Part shown: positions 27,764-39,046 of the stretch, piece by piece
Layout: each line of letters starts with the position of its first letter
Position numbering within the stretch: the stretch's first letter is position 1
Source: Anaeromyces robustus
Lineage: Eukaryota; Neocallimastigomycota; Neocallimastigomycetes; Neocallimastigales; Neocallimastigaceae
Assembly: GCA_002104895.1 (NCBI GenBank)
Contig: MCFG01000064.1
Coordinates: 40,001-87,500, forward strand
DNA length: 47,500 nt
Direction of reading: 5' to 3'
The notes under the pieces: generated by a model
Told to the model about the DNA's origin: nothing
Database searches by the model: none
What the model saw: the letters and a program-made list of their open reading frames with translations, nothing else
Position numbers and translations under genes: made by a program

Positions 27764-27793
27764 ATGGCGTTTTTTGATTTTCTAGACATATAA
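27764..27793 (+). other. Possible short upstream ORF before the ankyrin gene
   Basis: An ATG in the context CACAAAAATGGCG opens a nine-codon frame (MAFFDFLDI) ending in TAA, about 230 bp before the main ATG. The A-rich context with G at +4 is better than most ATGs around it. It matters only if the transcript starts upstream of 27764, which the sequence cannot show. Confidence 0.25.
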
Positions 27794-28020
27794 AAAATAA
27801 TTAATTCTCGGTTTATATTTGATAAAAAAAAAAAACATAATATTTCTTCATATTAATTATAATTAAAAAAAAAAAGCAAAAACTATTAATTTTCAAAATT
27901 TATCCTAATTATATATATTTTTAAAAAAAGCGAAAAAAAAAAAAGAAAGAATAATATTAATTTTTAATATCAATCCAATACATCATATATATATAAATAT
28001 AAAGTAAACAAAAAAAAAAA

Positions 28021-30264
28021 ATGGAAACTACTACTAGTTATGATTTTTTAAAGAATCCTCTCTTTACTGAGAGTATTAAAAAAGATGATATTGACTATTT
28101 TAGTGCTGTTTTAAAACAAAGATTAAATATTTTAACAAAAAATGATTTTACAAGAATTTTTGAATATTGTATAAAAAATAGAGCTTCAAGAAGAATTGTT
28201 GAAATCATTTTAGATTATGTTGATATTGATACAAAATTTTCAAATGGTCAAACTCCACTTTTATTAGCTATTTCTAATAATCATTATGATGTTGTTAGTT
28301 TATTAGTTAATAGAGGAGCTAATTTAAGACTTTCTAATGATAATGGTGAAAATCCTTTAATTTATATTTGTAAATATAGTCATTTCCATGATATTATGGA
28401 ATTATTATTAAAAAATAATGCCAATTTCAATATGAGAGATAAAAATGGTAGAACTGCTGTAATGTATGCTATTAATACAAGTAATTTGAAAAAACTTCGT
28501 TTACTTTTAAATCATAGTTATATTTCTAATGATGCTGTATTAAAATTATTATTATGGGGTAAACATAAAATTCCTGCTAATCGTCGTCAATTAAAACAAG
28601 CTCTTTTAAATGAAGGAAATAAATATAAAGTGAGTTTAAAAGATAAAAATGGGGAAAATGCTTTAATTTATGCTTGTAAAACTAGAAATGAAAATATTAT
28701 TGAAACGGTATTAGAATATTGTCTTGTTAAATGTAAAAATGTTTATGATCGTAAATTAGCTTTTGATACCTTTGAATCCTATTATAAATTAAATATTTTA
28801 ATGTGGGCTGTTATTAATAATTATAAACATATTGTAGAAACTTTATTTAAAAATGGTTATAATAAAACGATTACTGATGAATTTGGTAATAGTTTATTAA
28901 TGCTTAGTATTATTAATAATAAAAAGGAAATGATTGAACTTTTAATGAAATATAATGCTGATATTTGTGAATGTAATAGTGATGGTATTTCTCCTCTTAT
29001 GAAATCTTTAAAATTTACTGAAAATAATATAAGTTATTTAATGAATAATTCTAAAAGTAGTGCTTCTCATCCTACCGTTTATAATTTCTATCAAGCTATT
29101 TGGAACAATAATCTTAATTATTTATATGATTGTTTAAAAATTAGAAATCGTCATCATTATGATATTGATAAAGATATGGAATTTTCAAATTATAAAAAAG
29201 TAATTCTTGACGCTAAGGAAGAAGAATATCATCATCATCATCATCATATTCATAACAACAATAATAATAACAACAATAATAATAACAACAATAATAATAA
29301 CAACAATAATGAAAATGATAATGATAATGAATTTGATATTTTTGATTTAGAAGGATGTGATTTTGATTTAGCTTTAAGTTTAGCCGTTTTATCTAATCAT
29401 AGTTTACCACAACTTTTACTTATTAATTATTATAAAAAATTTTTATATAAAAAATATAATGATTATGATTATCGTGATTGGTATTCTTTATTATATGCTT
29501 CTAAAAAGGGAAATGAAACGGTGATTGATTTTATTTTAAGTTTAGGTTCTTATATTAAAGTTGATATTAAAAATCAAGGAGGAGATACCCCATTAATGCT
29601 TGCCAGTAAATATGGTCATGAAAAAATTGTTTTAAAATTTTTAAATCGTAATGCTAATGTTGATAAATATAATAAAGATTATGATACAGCTCTTTCTTTA
29701 GCCAGTGCTAATGGTTATGATAAAGTTGTAGAATTACTTTTACGTAAAAATGTTGATATTACCAGAGAAAATGTTGATAAAAAAACAGCTTTAACCTTAG
29801 CATGTGAAAATGGTCAAGTTAAAGTTATCGATTTACTTTTAAAATATGCTCGTAAAAGAAATATATTAAGTGATGGAGATATGAATTCCATTTTATTAAC
29901 AGCAAGTGAATATGGTTATAGTTCCATTGTCGAAAGTCTTTTATGTGATCCACAATTTAGAGTTAATATTAATGTTTACAACGAAGAAAGAAATACTTCA
30001 TTACATTTAGCTTGTAGTAAAGGTCATTTAGATATTGTTAAATTATTATTAGAAAATCATGCCAATATTGAAAGTAAAAATTGTGATCTTAATACGGCTT
30101 TATTAATAGCTTGTTATCAAGGTAATGAAGAAATGGTACGTTTACTTTTATCTCATCATGCCAATAAAAATTCTAGAAATAGATTTGGTTTTACTCCTTT
30201 ATTAATTGCTATAAAAAGAGGTTATCCATCTATTGCTAATCTTTTAAAATATAGATATATTTAA
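28021..30264 (+). CDS. Large ankyrin-repeat protein with His/Asn tract (single exon)
   Basis: An intronless 747-aa frame starts at the ATG after an A-rich leader and ends at TAA. Two ankyrin arrays are visible. The N-terminal array (about residues 65-350) includes NGQTPLLLAISNNHYDVVSL and KNGRTAVMYAIN. The C-terminal array (about 500-747) includes GGDTPLMLASKYGHEKIVLK and NTSLHLACSKGHLDIVKLLL. They are separated by an interrupted region with six His and about 25 Asn residues (about 404-436). No signal peptide, TM segment, kinase, F-box or other catalytic domain is seen. Ankyrin arrays mediate protein binding, so this is probably a cytosolic or nuclear scaffold with an unknown partner. The Asn tract uses mixed AAT and AAC codons, so it is not a pure trinucleotide expansion. 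Confidence 0.92.
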   Translation: METTTSYDFLKNPLFTESIKKDDIDYFSAVLKQRLNILTKNDFTRIFEYCIKNRASRRIVEIILDYVDIDTKFSNGQTPLLLAISNNHYDVVSLLVNRGANLRLSNDNGENPLIYICKYSHFHDIMELLLKNNANFNMRDKNGRTAVMYAINTSNLKKLRLLLNHSYISNDAVLKLLLWGKHKIPANRRQLKQALLNEGNKYKVSLKDKNGENALIYACKTRNENIIETVLEYCLVKCKNVYDRKLAFDTFESYYKLNILMWAVINNYKHIVETLFKNGYNKTITDEFGNSLLMLSIINNKKEMIELLMKYNADICECNSDGISPLMKSLKFTENNISYLMNNSKSSASHPTVYNFYQAIWNNNLNYLYDCLKIRNRHHYDIDKDMEFSNYKKVILDAKEEEYHHHHHHIHNNNNNNNNNNNNNNNNNNNENDNDNEFDIFDLEGCDFDLALSLAVLSNHSLPQLLLINYYKKFLYKKYNDYDYRDWYSLLYASKKGNETVIDFILSLGSYIKVDIKNQGGDTPLMLASKYGHEKIVLKFLNRNANVDKYNKDYDTALSLASANGYDKVVELLLRKNVDITRENVDKKTALTLACENGQVKVIDLLLKYARKRNILSDGDMNSILLTASEYGYSSIVESLLCDPQFRVNINVYNEERNTSLHLACSKGHLDIVKLLLENHANIESKNCDLNTALLIACYQGNEEMVRLLLSHHANKNSRNRFGFTPLLIAIKRGYPSIANLLKYRYI

Positions 30265-30560
30265 AAGAAAAATTAAAGAAAAAATAAAAAATGAAAAAAT
30301 ATGAAAAAAATGAAAAATATGAAAAATATGAAATAATTAATCATAATAAAAAGTAAAAAATGAATAATAATAATAATAATTATAACACAATAATAATATA
30401 TAAATATATAATATATAATAAAAATTACAATAACAACAATAACAACAACACAAAAAATATCAATAAATATAATAAATAAATATAACAAAATTTAACAGAA
30501 AAAAAAAAAAAAATCAGAAAACATCAAAACAAAAATAAAAAGCAAATATATACCAATAAT

Positions 30561-30597
<37 letters not shown>

Positions 30598-31153
30598 ATT
30601 CATTTTCATATTGTATTCAAAAAAAAAAAAATTATATACAAAAAAAGAAAATATATACTTTTTTATTTATATATATATATAAATATATAAATAAATTACC
30701 ATATATTATAGATATATCTATTTTATTTTTCTATTATATAAAGAAAATAAGAAATAGATGAATTATTATTATTATATATTTATATAAATAATATATAATA
30801 TATATAAACTTTTTTTTAATTTGTAAATATTTTAAATTATATTTATATATATAAATTACTTAAAATATTAAATATGATACCATTTATTTCAATATATATA
30901 TATAATTAATAATTTTTTAAGTAATTTATATATATAATACTACTTTTAATATAATAATAACTAATAACTATTATATCCAAATAGAATAATAATAATAATA
31001 ATTAAAAAAAAAAAAGAATAATCAAAATAATTAATTAATTATTATTATTATTTTTTATATATATAAAAATTATATTATTAATAATATAAAAATTACTAAA
31101 AAACTATCCTTTTTTTTTTTTCTTTTATTTTAATTAACTATATATAACTAATA

Positions 31154-31184
<31 letters not shown>

Positions 31185-31430
31185 CTATTAATTATACTAA
31201 AAAAAAATTAAAAATAAAATAAATGAAAAAAAAAATATATATAAATATAAAAATTTAAAAAATATATAAAAAAATTGGATTAATAATATGGGGGTATATT
31301 TATAATAAATATTAAGTGTTTTTATTATTTATTTTTAAATTTTTTTTTTTTTTTTTTTTTATTTTTTATTTTTTATTTTTTATTTTTTATTTTTATTATT
31401 ATTTAAAAATATTATTAAAAATTTAATATT
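30265..31430. other. AT-rich intergenic region downstream of the ankyrin gene
   Basis: No gene seen. It contains a poly-A run of about 30 bases (30567-30596), (AT)n patches, an (AAAT)n run near 31155-31182 and TTTTTATT repeats near 31360-31397. The minus-strand frame at 30273-30488 is low-complexity shadow. Confidence 0.55.
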
Positions 31431-31444
31431 ATTTATTTTTATTA

Positions 31445-31764
31445 ATAGGTATAGTATTTATATTTTTTTAATTGGTGGAAGGGATTATGGTTTTAGTGAT
31501 AGAATTAACGATAGTCCATACAAAATGGAATGGGAATGTTTGTTTAAGTGTCAGACTGAATCTGGTACTTATTCAAAATCCCCATTCTTGTTGCGATCTG
31601 CGGCTCTATTGAATGATATCATGCCTGTTGTCTGTAAAAGACAACATATATTGTTCAATAAATTTAAAACCAACCTCTCCAGGAACGTCAATGCTGATAA
31701 CACAGTAGGACAGCCTAGTAGGGCAAATGCCGATCCTATTTCCGACCCTAGTGGAATAGGATAG
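31445..31764 (+). pseudogene. Truncated C-terminal end of a LINE ORF2-like protein
   Basis: The frame is open from the insertion start to TAG, about 106 codons. The first internal Met is at 31525. Codon use and GC content differ sharply from host genes nearby (Cys, Arg and Pro residues, codons such as CTC, AGG and GCC). The residues GGRDYGFSDRINDSPYKMEW lead to a Cys-containing stretch and the FLLRSAALLNDIMP motif. With no host start or promoter it is unlikely to be expressed as a gene. Confidence 0.6.
31733..31762. repeat. Hairpin at the LINE ORF end
   Basis: ATCCTATTTCC (31733-31743) pairs with GGAATAGGAT (31753-31762) with one bulged T, and the TAG stop is formed at its foot. It may be a structured element of the LINE RNA 3' region. 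Confidence 0.55.
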
Positions 31765-32244
31765 ATCAATTTTACTTTAATTCTATATTTAGAATTAAGG
31801 GCTTGTATGGATTTATTGTTTTTAAATATTATTATACTATTTTTTTTCCCTCCAGTATTATTTATTATTATCTATAATATATTACTGGTTTTTATTTTTT
31901 TTTAGTAGTATCATTTTTTTTTCATTATGTGTTTTTTTTATGATTCATGTATTTTAATATTTAAATTCAATAAAGTTGACGTACAAATTGTGTGCCATAA
32001 AAAAAAAATTTATTTTTATTATTAATAATAATACTTGATTAAAATTATCTCAGTACTTTTTTTTTTTTTTTTTTTGATTTAAAGTACTAAATTATTAGTT
32101 TTTTTAGCAATATATTTGAGCTTTTTGAGTGTAAGGGTATTTTATAGGCAATAATAATAATTAGGTATTATGCGTTAATAATACTTAAATTGTTTATGAA
32201 ATATTTATATAGTTTTTTTTTTTTTTTTTTTTTTTTAATTTAAT

Positions 32245-35116
32245 TTAATTTTTATTATCATCTAATTGGGTAGAATCAATATAAGATGGTGGTAGTATAA
32301 TTGCTTGAGAATTATTTTGTGGTAAAGTTTTAATCGTTGTTGTTGAGGTTGCTGTTGTTGCTGTTGTTGAAGTAGGATAACCTTGTAAATATACTTGAGG
32401 ATAAGATAAATTTATTGGAGAATTTTGTGTCAAAACTTGAGGATAATAAGTTTGATAAGCTTGAGGTAAAATTTGTAAAGTATTTTTTTGTTGATTATTA
32501 TCTTTAGAATTATTAAGATTAATTTGAAGATAATTATAGGATGGAATAATTTGTTGTGGTAGATTTTGTTGTTGTTGAATATTTTGTGATAAATAGGTAA
32601 ATTCTTTAGGACTGTTCTGATTTATTGGAATGGATTGAATGAATACTGGTTGAGCTGGATATGGAACTGGAAAAGTTGATTCCTTTTGAGTTGGAACTTG
32701 ATAATTAACTGAATAATTGGTAGGTAAATTTGAATTCATCGTTGATTTAATATCATTATTAGATATATTATTAGTTATATTTGATATTGGCATTGATATT
32801 GGTTGAGATGTATTCATATTCATTGGTGTTTCAGAAGTATTATTATTATTATTATTTGTAACATTATTATTATTACTACCATTATTATTATTTGTTACAT
32901 TATTATTATTATTATTATTATTGCTATTATTATTATTAGAATCATTAAGAGTTTGTTCTAGAACACTTTGAAGAGAAGCGAGTTGGAGAGTAGCAGCCAT
33001 AAGTTTTGCATTATTTGTTTCTTGATTCATATTAATATTATTGTTATTATTATTATTATTATTAATAATAATATTATTATTATTATCATTATTGCTATTA
33101 CTATTGCTATTACTATTACTATTACTATTATTATTATTGTTGTTGTTATCATTTTTAACTTTAAGGATTTGAATACTATCATCATCGTCTTTGTTATAAT
33201 AACAACAACAACAATGTTTATAAAATATATAGCCTATTAATGCAATTATAACAATTAATATAAGAAATTTATATATTTTTTTAAAATTTGATTTCTCTTC
33301 GTTAGATTTAATATTTTCAAGATTATTTTTTTGTAACTCTTTAACAGATTCATCAAATTCTTTTTCATTAAAAGATTGATAACCATTATTTTTATTAGCA
33401 TTATCAATATCGGTTTGATTACAACGATTAATTGGTTCACTATTACAAGAAATATTCCCTAAGGAACATAATTTTGTTGATTTGAAATCACAAGTATTAA
33501 GGTTTGATAATCCAGGGATATAACCTTCTAATTCATTATTTTCAGCTAAATTACTTTAAAATATATATATATAATTCAATAAATTAAAAATAATTTATTA
33601 TAATGAATAAAGAAAAAAAAAGTGTATAAATATATATATGTATATATATATTAATATATTTTATTTTTAATTCATTATAAGAATTAATATTCATAATTAA
33701 ATAATAAAAATTATCCTTACAATTCTGTTAAGTTTTGTAATTTTTTAAAGCTGTATGGAATATTTCCAGACAATTTGTTATTATTTAAAGATCTATTATA
33801 TATTTATAGATAGATAGATAGATATATAAAATAAATTAGTAAATATATATATATAATTTTTATAATAATCAATTCAATTACAAATTAAGAATAAAATTAT
33901 TTAGAATAAAAAAAAAAAAACTTACAGAGATTTTAAATTTACTAATTTAGCATAAGAACTAGGAATTGTATTATAATATTGATTATGAGATAAATCTCTA
34001 AATATAGCAATAATATGGGTATAATTGTTAGATTTATATATATATTATATTTGTTATTGTTATTATTATTAATAATTACTATAATTATTATTATTATTAT
34101 TATATTTTTTTTTTTTTCAAGTTTAAATTAAAAAAATATCTTTATCTATATATATATATATGTACAATTTTTCTAAGTGAGCTAATTGAATAATATCTTC
34201 AGGGAGAGTATCACTATATCCATTATTTGATAAAGTTCTAATTTAAAAATAATTATATAGTATATACAATATATTTATATTATTAATATATATCTCCATG
34301 TATTTTATATATATATATATATATTTCTTATATATTAAATAAATATACATACAAAGATTTTAATTTACTTAATTCTGAAAGATTTTTAGGATATTTACAC
34401 CAACTTTGATGACTAATTTCACTTTTATATATATATATAATATTAAAATTAAATATTAATAATAATAATAATATAAATTTCAATGATTTTATTACTTAAT
34501 AATAAATAATTATGAAAAACTATATACTTGTTGAAGTTTTTTGATATTAATATTATTATATAATATAAATATAAATATAAAAATAAATATAAATATATAT
34601 TATACTTACAATAAGTCTAAATATTTTAAATTAGATAATTTTTTTATAGCTTTTTCTAAATTTGGAGAAAAACCAAAACAAGAAATTCCTACAAATTTTC
34701 TATTTATGATTATTTTTCATATCATTTATTATTATTATTATTATTATTAATTATTATTATTATTAATTATTATTATTAATTATTATTATTATTATTATTA
34801 ATTATTATTATTATTATTATTATTGTTGTTGTTGTTGTTATTATTGTTATTGTTGTTATTATTATTATTAATTATTAAATTTATTAATTAATACTTACAC
34901 TCCTGTAATGTTTTCATTATTACATGTTACAACATCTAAATCACAACAATTAGCAGAATTAAATTTCGATTTATTACTTCCTAATTCTTTTGCAGCATCT
35001 CGTAAAATAGAACAATCTTCAATTTCGCCTTTAACGCATAATATACTTTTTGATAATAAACAAAAAGTTGTTAAAGCTTTCAAAACTAAATTACTTTTTA
35101 ATATTAATTTAACCAT
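32245..35116 (-). CDS. LRR single-pass membrane protein with Asn/Gln-rich cytosolic tail and PPSY motif (7 exons)
   Basis: Exons (minus strand): 35116-34899, 34699-34610, 34421-34353, 34237-34166, 33997-33926, 33792-33721, 33553-32245. All introns are GT-AG and every junction is phase 2; the total is 1902 nt (633 aa plus TAA). Exon 1 encodes a signal peptide and a Cys-containing LRR N-cap (CSILRDAAKEL, NCCDLDVVTC). Exons 2-6 each encode about one 23-24-residue plant/fungal-type LRR, for example LSLNNNKLSGNIPYSFKKLQ. Exon 7 holds the last repeat, a Cys-containing C-cap, a TM helix (about 287-308) followed by HCCCCYY, then Asn runs and a Pro/Gln/Thr-rich tail ending with PPSY (residues 619-622, at 32281-32292). 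The ectodomain probably binds extracellular ligands; the tail lacks a kinase. PPSY is a WW-domain/Nedd4-type ligand motif. Taking the Met at 33030 as the start would miss the whole ectodomain. Confidence 0.88.
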
Positions 35117-35748
35117 TTAACCATGTATTATTCAAATTTATTCAATTTTTTTATATTATTTATTATATTTAGTGAATTTCATAAAAAAACAAAAATAAAT
35201 CTTTTATTTTAGTTCTTTATATTTTTGTTATTATTCTTTATTCTTTAATTTATTATTATTATTTTTATTATTTTTTTTATTTTTTATTAAGAAAGATATT
35301 TTTTTTTTATTTCTTCCTTACAAATAAAAAAAAAAAAAATAAAAAAAAAAAAAAAAAGAAATTCTATTTTGTTAAATGGTTACACAATATTAATTTTAAT
35401 TTATGATTTAAAATTAATATATATAAATATTCAATATACGTTACTTATTTTATGCTATAATAAAAAAATAATCATCCTGTTTGTGTTTATATAATTATGG
35501 AATAAATATGTTCTATTAAATAATTGAAAAATATGGAGTCATGTGAAAATACATAAATCAATGATAAAACCATAAAAATATGTTAAGGTCTCTATAGTAT
35601 TAAAAACTTGGTAAAAATTAGTTTAGTAATCAATCATAAGAGATATTTGATTATAAAATGAGTATAATTAATATCTAAAGCTTAACCTAGATATTAATTT
35701 AGATATTAAATTTAGAACATTATATAATTAGAATTAATTAATTTATAA

Positions 35749-35960
35749 GCAAATAATTGAACATAAAAATATAATACAATATTTAATTGAATATGAAATT
35801 TGTATCAATAAATATAAAAATTATGATGAAACAATATTGTATTATTCATTTAAAAAAGGAATTGAAAACATTGTTTAAAAAAAATTTAACTGAGGGCATA
35901 TATAAATAAAGAAAATGAATCTTATTTAATATCAATAATTTAAGCATATTGAAATGGTTA
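35749..35960 (+). pseudogene. Decayed ankyrin-repeat fragment
   Basis: From 35749 the frame reads KQIIEHKNIIQYLIEYEICI and then NKYKNYDETILYYSFKKGIE before a stop. Ankyrin-like text seems to resume in shifted frames (NKENESYLISII, then GYKNYC). The spacing and the pattern D-E-T-L-Y-Y-K-G-E-N-I-V match one ankyrin unit and the start of the next. Several stops and frame changes mean it cannot be functional. It is probably a relic of an ankyrin gene related in type to the intact one at 28021, but direct descent was not shown. Confidence 0.45.
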
Positions 35961-36227
35961 TAAAAATTATTGTAAAAAAAAAAAAAAAAAAAAATTTAAA
36001 TTATATATGGAACTGAATAATGAATATAAATGTTAATGGGGTTAACATTACTATAATAATATGCCAATTTCTATTCTTGTTGTCATAATTTGGGATAGAA
36101 TATATATAGCTATTGATTCAATATAATCTAATACCATTTAATTCCTGATTGTGTTTTCATAAAATGATTTTGACAACGAAGAAGCAGAAAATATTGAAGG
36201 TTTTTAAGTTAAGATAACATAAAAATT

Positions 36228-36483
36228 ATGTTGTTACTACATATACGTACTAAGTAGTATCATTATAAATTACATTGTTACTACATATACATATATTAAC
36301 TAAGTAGTATCATTATAAATTACATTGTTACTACATATACATATATTAACTAAGTAGTATCATTATAAATTACATTGTTACTACATATACATATATTAAC
36401 TAAGTAGTATCATTATAAATTACATTGTTACTACATATACATATATTAACTAAGTAGTATCTTTATAAATTACATTGTTACTA
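36228..36483. repeat. Minisatellite: 50-bp unit, four full copies plus diverged ends
   Basis: Full units lie at 36271-36320, 36321-36370, 36371-36420 and 36421-36470. The unit begins TACATTGTTACTACATATAC and ends AGTAGTATCATTATAAAT. Only the fourth copy differs (CTTT for CATT). A shortened diverged copy precedes the array (about 36228-36270, with ATACGTAC) and a partial copy follows (36471-36483). The near-identity implies recent amplification. Confidence 0.93.
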
Positions 36484-37739
36484 AGTCCTACTATAAAGTA
36501 CATTTCTAGTTACTTTATAAATAAAGGTGTTATACCACTAAGAGGATAGTAAAACTTTGTCACCATGACACCTTAATTATTAAGATGATAATAAATATTC
36601 TTTAGTGATTATCACTCATTAGTATCAGAAATGTCAAAAATGATATCAGTATAACAGTAAAGCAGGGACAAAACTACCATTTGTATAAATATATGGAAAA
36701 GTAAGGTATACTTATTAGTAATATAAAAAAAATCAAAAAAAAAAATTATTAAATAATGAATCTAAAATTGGATGTAAAAATGGATGTAAAATGGATATAA
36801 AAATATTGTATATTATAATAATAATAATTAATTAAAAATGTCTATAAATGTCTATATAGCAAAAATAAATATAGCATAAATAAATAATGGTATATTTAAA
36901 TAAATGATATTACATCATTTATATATGTGAAGTGAATATGGAAAATTATATTAATTGGAGATATAAATGAAAAAATAATATAAATGATACAATAGGAAAT
37001 GAAAATTTAATAATAAAAATTTTTATTGAATGTGACAGGTTATAAATATATATAATAATGAAAAATCTCATTATTTAATTAATTAATTAATTATTTATTT
37101 ATTTATTTTATTTATTTATTTAACTTAATTAATTTATTTAATTTATTTAATTTATTTATTTAGTTAGTTCTACAATCATAATTATTATTTATTATTTTAA
37201 TGGTTCTCACTCATTTAATAATAACATTTTTTATCAATATTGTTATTATTATTATTTACTTTAATTATAATGATAATTCAATTTAGTTAATAATAATTAT
37301 TCAATAATAAAAAATATCTAATATTAATTATGTTTAATAATTATAATATATTTAATTGATGTATATATTATAGTTATTCTTACCATTATTGTTATTACCA
37401 TTATTATTATTACTATTATTATTATTATTATAATTAAAATTATTATTTATTAATATTATTAGTTATGATTACTATTACCATTACCATTATTATTATTATT
37501 AAAAATCATAATATCATAATATATTAATTTTTCATATTAAATTATTTATTAAAAATTATTTTATTTAAGATTTTTAAAGAATTTATGCATTATGAAAATG
37601 ATAAATATTAATAAATATGGATAGAAATTAAATTATAGGTTCTTTTTTAATTTTATTTGGATTTTAATCAATTTTGAAAAAATCTTTTTTTTTTTTTTTT
37701 CTTATTTAATACAATAATTTAATAATAATAATAATATTA

Positions 37740-37776
<37 letters not shown>

Positions 37777-38859
37777 GATATTGTTATTATTGACATCGTT
37801 GTTTATTATAACATGATTTTTTTTTTTTTTTTGAAAAATAAATTGATATAAAAATTATATCCACAATTGGTTTAAACAATATTTATTTATATTTATTTAT
37901 ATTTATTTATTCATTCATTCATTTATTATTATTGTTATTGTTTTTTATTATTATTCATATTTATTTATTTATTTATTTTTTATTAAAATTTATCTAGTTA
38001 TTATTTATTTATCTATTGATTTTACTAAAATGTAAAATGTAACTTTATTTATTATACTTTTTATTAATGCACTTATTATTATATAATAATAATTTTTATA
38101 CACAATACAAATACAAAAAAAAAAATATAAAAATTATTGTATTTAAATAAATTTCAATAAATAATCAATAATAGTCTAAATTTATTATAATTTATAATTT
38201 ATAATTTATGATAATTGTAAATCATTTTATATACAAATTACGGTTTATGATATTAATGTACGTCACAATATATACAAATATATTCATTCTATATATTAAA
38301 CAAATTGTTTTTTGTTTTTGTTTTATTTTTGAAAATCTTTTTTTTTTTTTTTTTTTTTTTTGACTATTTTTTTTTAATAATATTTATTTAATTTTTTAAT
38401 TATTTATTCATTTAATTTAATATTTTAATAAGATTTTAATATTATTAAATTATTTAAAAACTATTTATTTATTTATTTAATTATTTAATTATTTAATTAT
38501 TTGACCACTTATTATTTGTTTAAAATAAAAAACCTTTTAAATAGTAATTTTAATCATTAATAAATTTAATCATTTAATAAAATAAATAACAATAATTACA
38601 ATAATTAAAATATTAAATATTATTTATTTATTTATTAATATTTATTTATTTACTTATTTATAAATATTTATTTATTTATTTAATATTTATTTATTTATTA
38701 TAAACCGAAAGTTTTTTTTTTTTTTTTTTTAATTTAAATTTTTTATTATTGATTAACGACTTGAAAAAAAAAAGAAGAAAAATACTTTAAACAATATTAA
38801 TTAATCAGTTATTTTATTTATTAATATATTATAATAATATTAATATAAGGTCATATAAA

Positions 38860-38890
<31 letters not shown>

Positions 38891-39046
38891 ATAGAAAAAA
38901 AAAAAATAAACATTTATGTAAAAAATATAAAATAAAATAAATTAAGATGTTAAATAAAAACTTATAATAATAATATTCATATAATAGAAATATATCAAAA
39001 TATATCAAAATCACCTATATATATAACAATTTTATTTTTTGATACC

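Larger units (their letters stand above)
31431..32021 (+). mobile_element. 5'-truncated LINE-like retrotransposon insertion with poly-A and target-site duplication
   Basis: A 14-bp perfect repeat (ATTTATTTTTATTA at 31431-31444 and 32008-32021) brackets 31445-32007. The insert is GC-richer than its surroundings. It opens in frame, ends an ORF at the TAG at 31762-31764, continues into a 3' UTR with AATAAA (31970-31975), and finishes in about ten A's directly against the second repeat copy. The ORF end includes SPFLLRSAALLNDIMP followed by FNKFKTNL, resembling the post-reverse-transcriptase C-terminus of CR1/Jockey/I-type LINEs (F-R-a-WN-LP ... F-K-L). No reverse-transcriptase core or endonuclease remains, so this copy is dead on arrival. 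Because flanking DNA is AT-rich, the TSD alone would be weak evidence; its exact position at the poly-A end strengthens it. Confidence 0.72.
35117..39046. other. Intergenic region with relics, between the LRR and Cys-rich protein genes
   Basis: The first 1.6 kb is less repetitive than other intergenic DNA here. It contains a decayed ankyrin-like stretch (about 35749-35960) and a 50-bp tandem array (36228-36483), followed by an unrecognised moderately complex segment to about 36720. The remainder (about 36720-39046) is AT-rich with TTA and TTTA runs and poly-T tracts (38338-38361, 38864-38891). No intact gene was found. Confidence 0.55.

Noticed and set aside
32968-33440. Ile-rich frames on either strand overlapping LRR exon 7
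   Set aside because: They are antisense or shifted readings of the Asn run and juxtamembrane region of the LRR gene.
34688-34690. TAG acceptor at 34690-34689 for LRR exon 2
   Set aside because: It gives the wrong phase; the acceptor at 34701-34700 keeps phase 2 and yields VKFVGISC in the LRR frame.
36228-36483. CRISPR array
   Set aside because: The 50-bp units are contiguous with no unique spacers, and the genome is eukaryotic.
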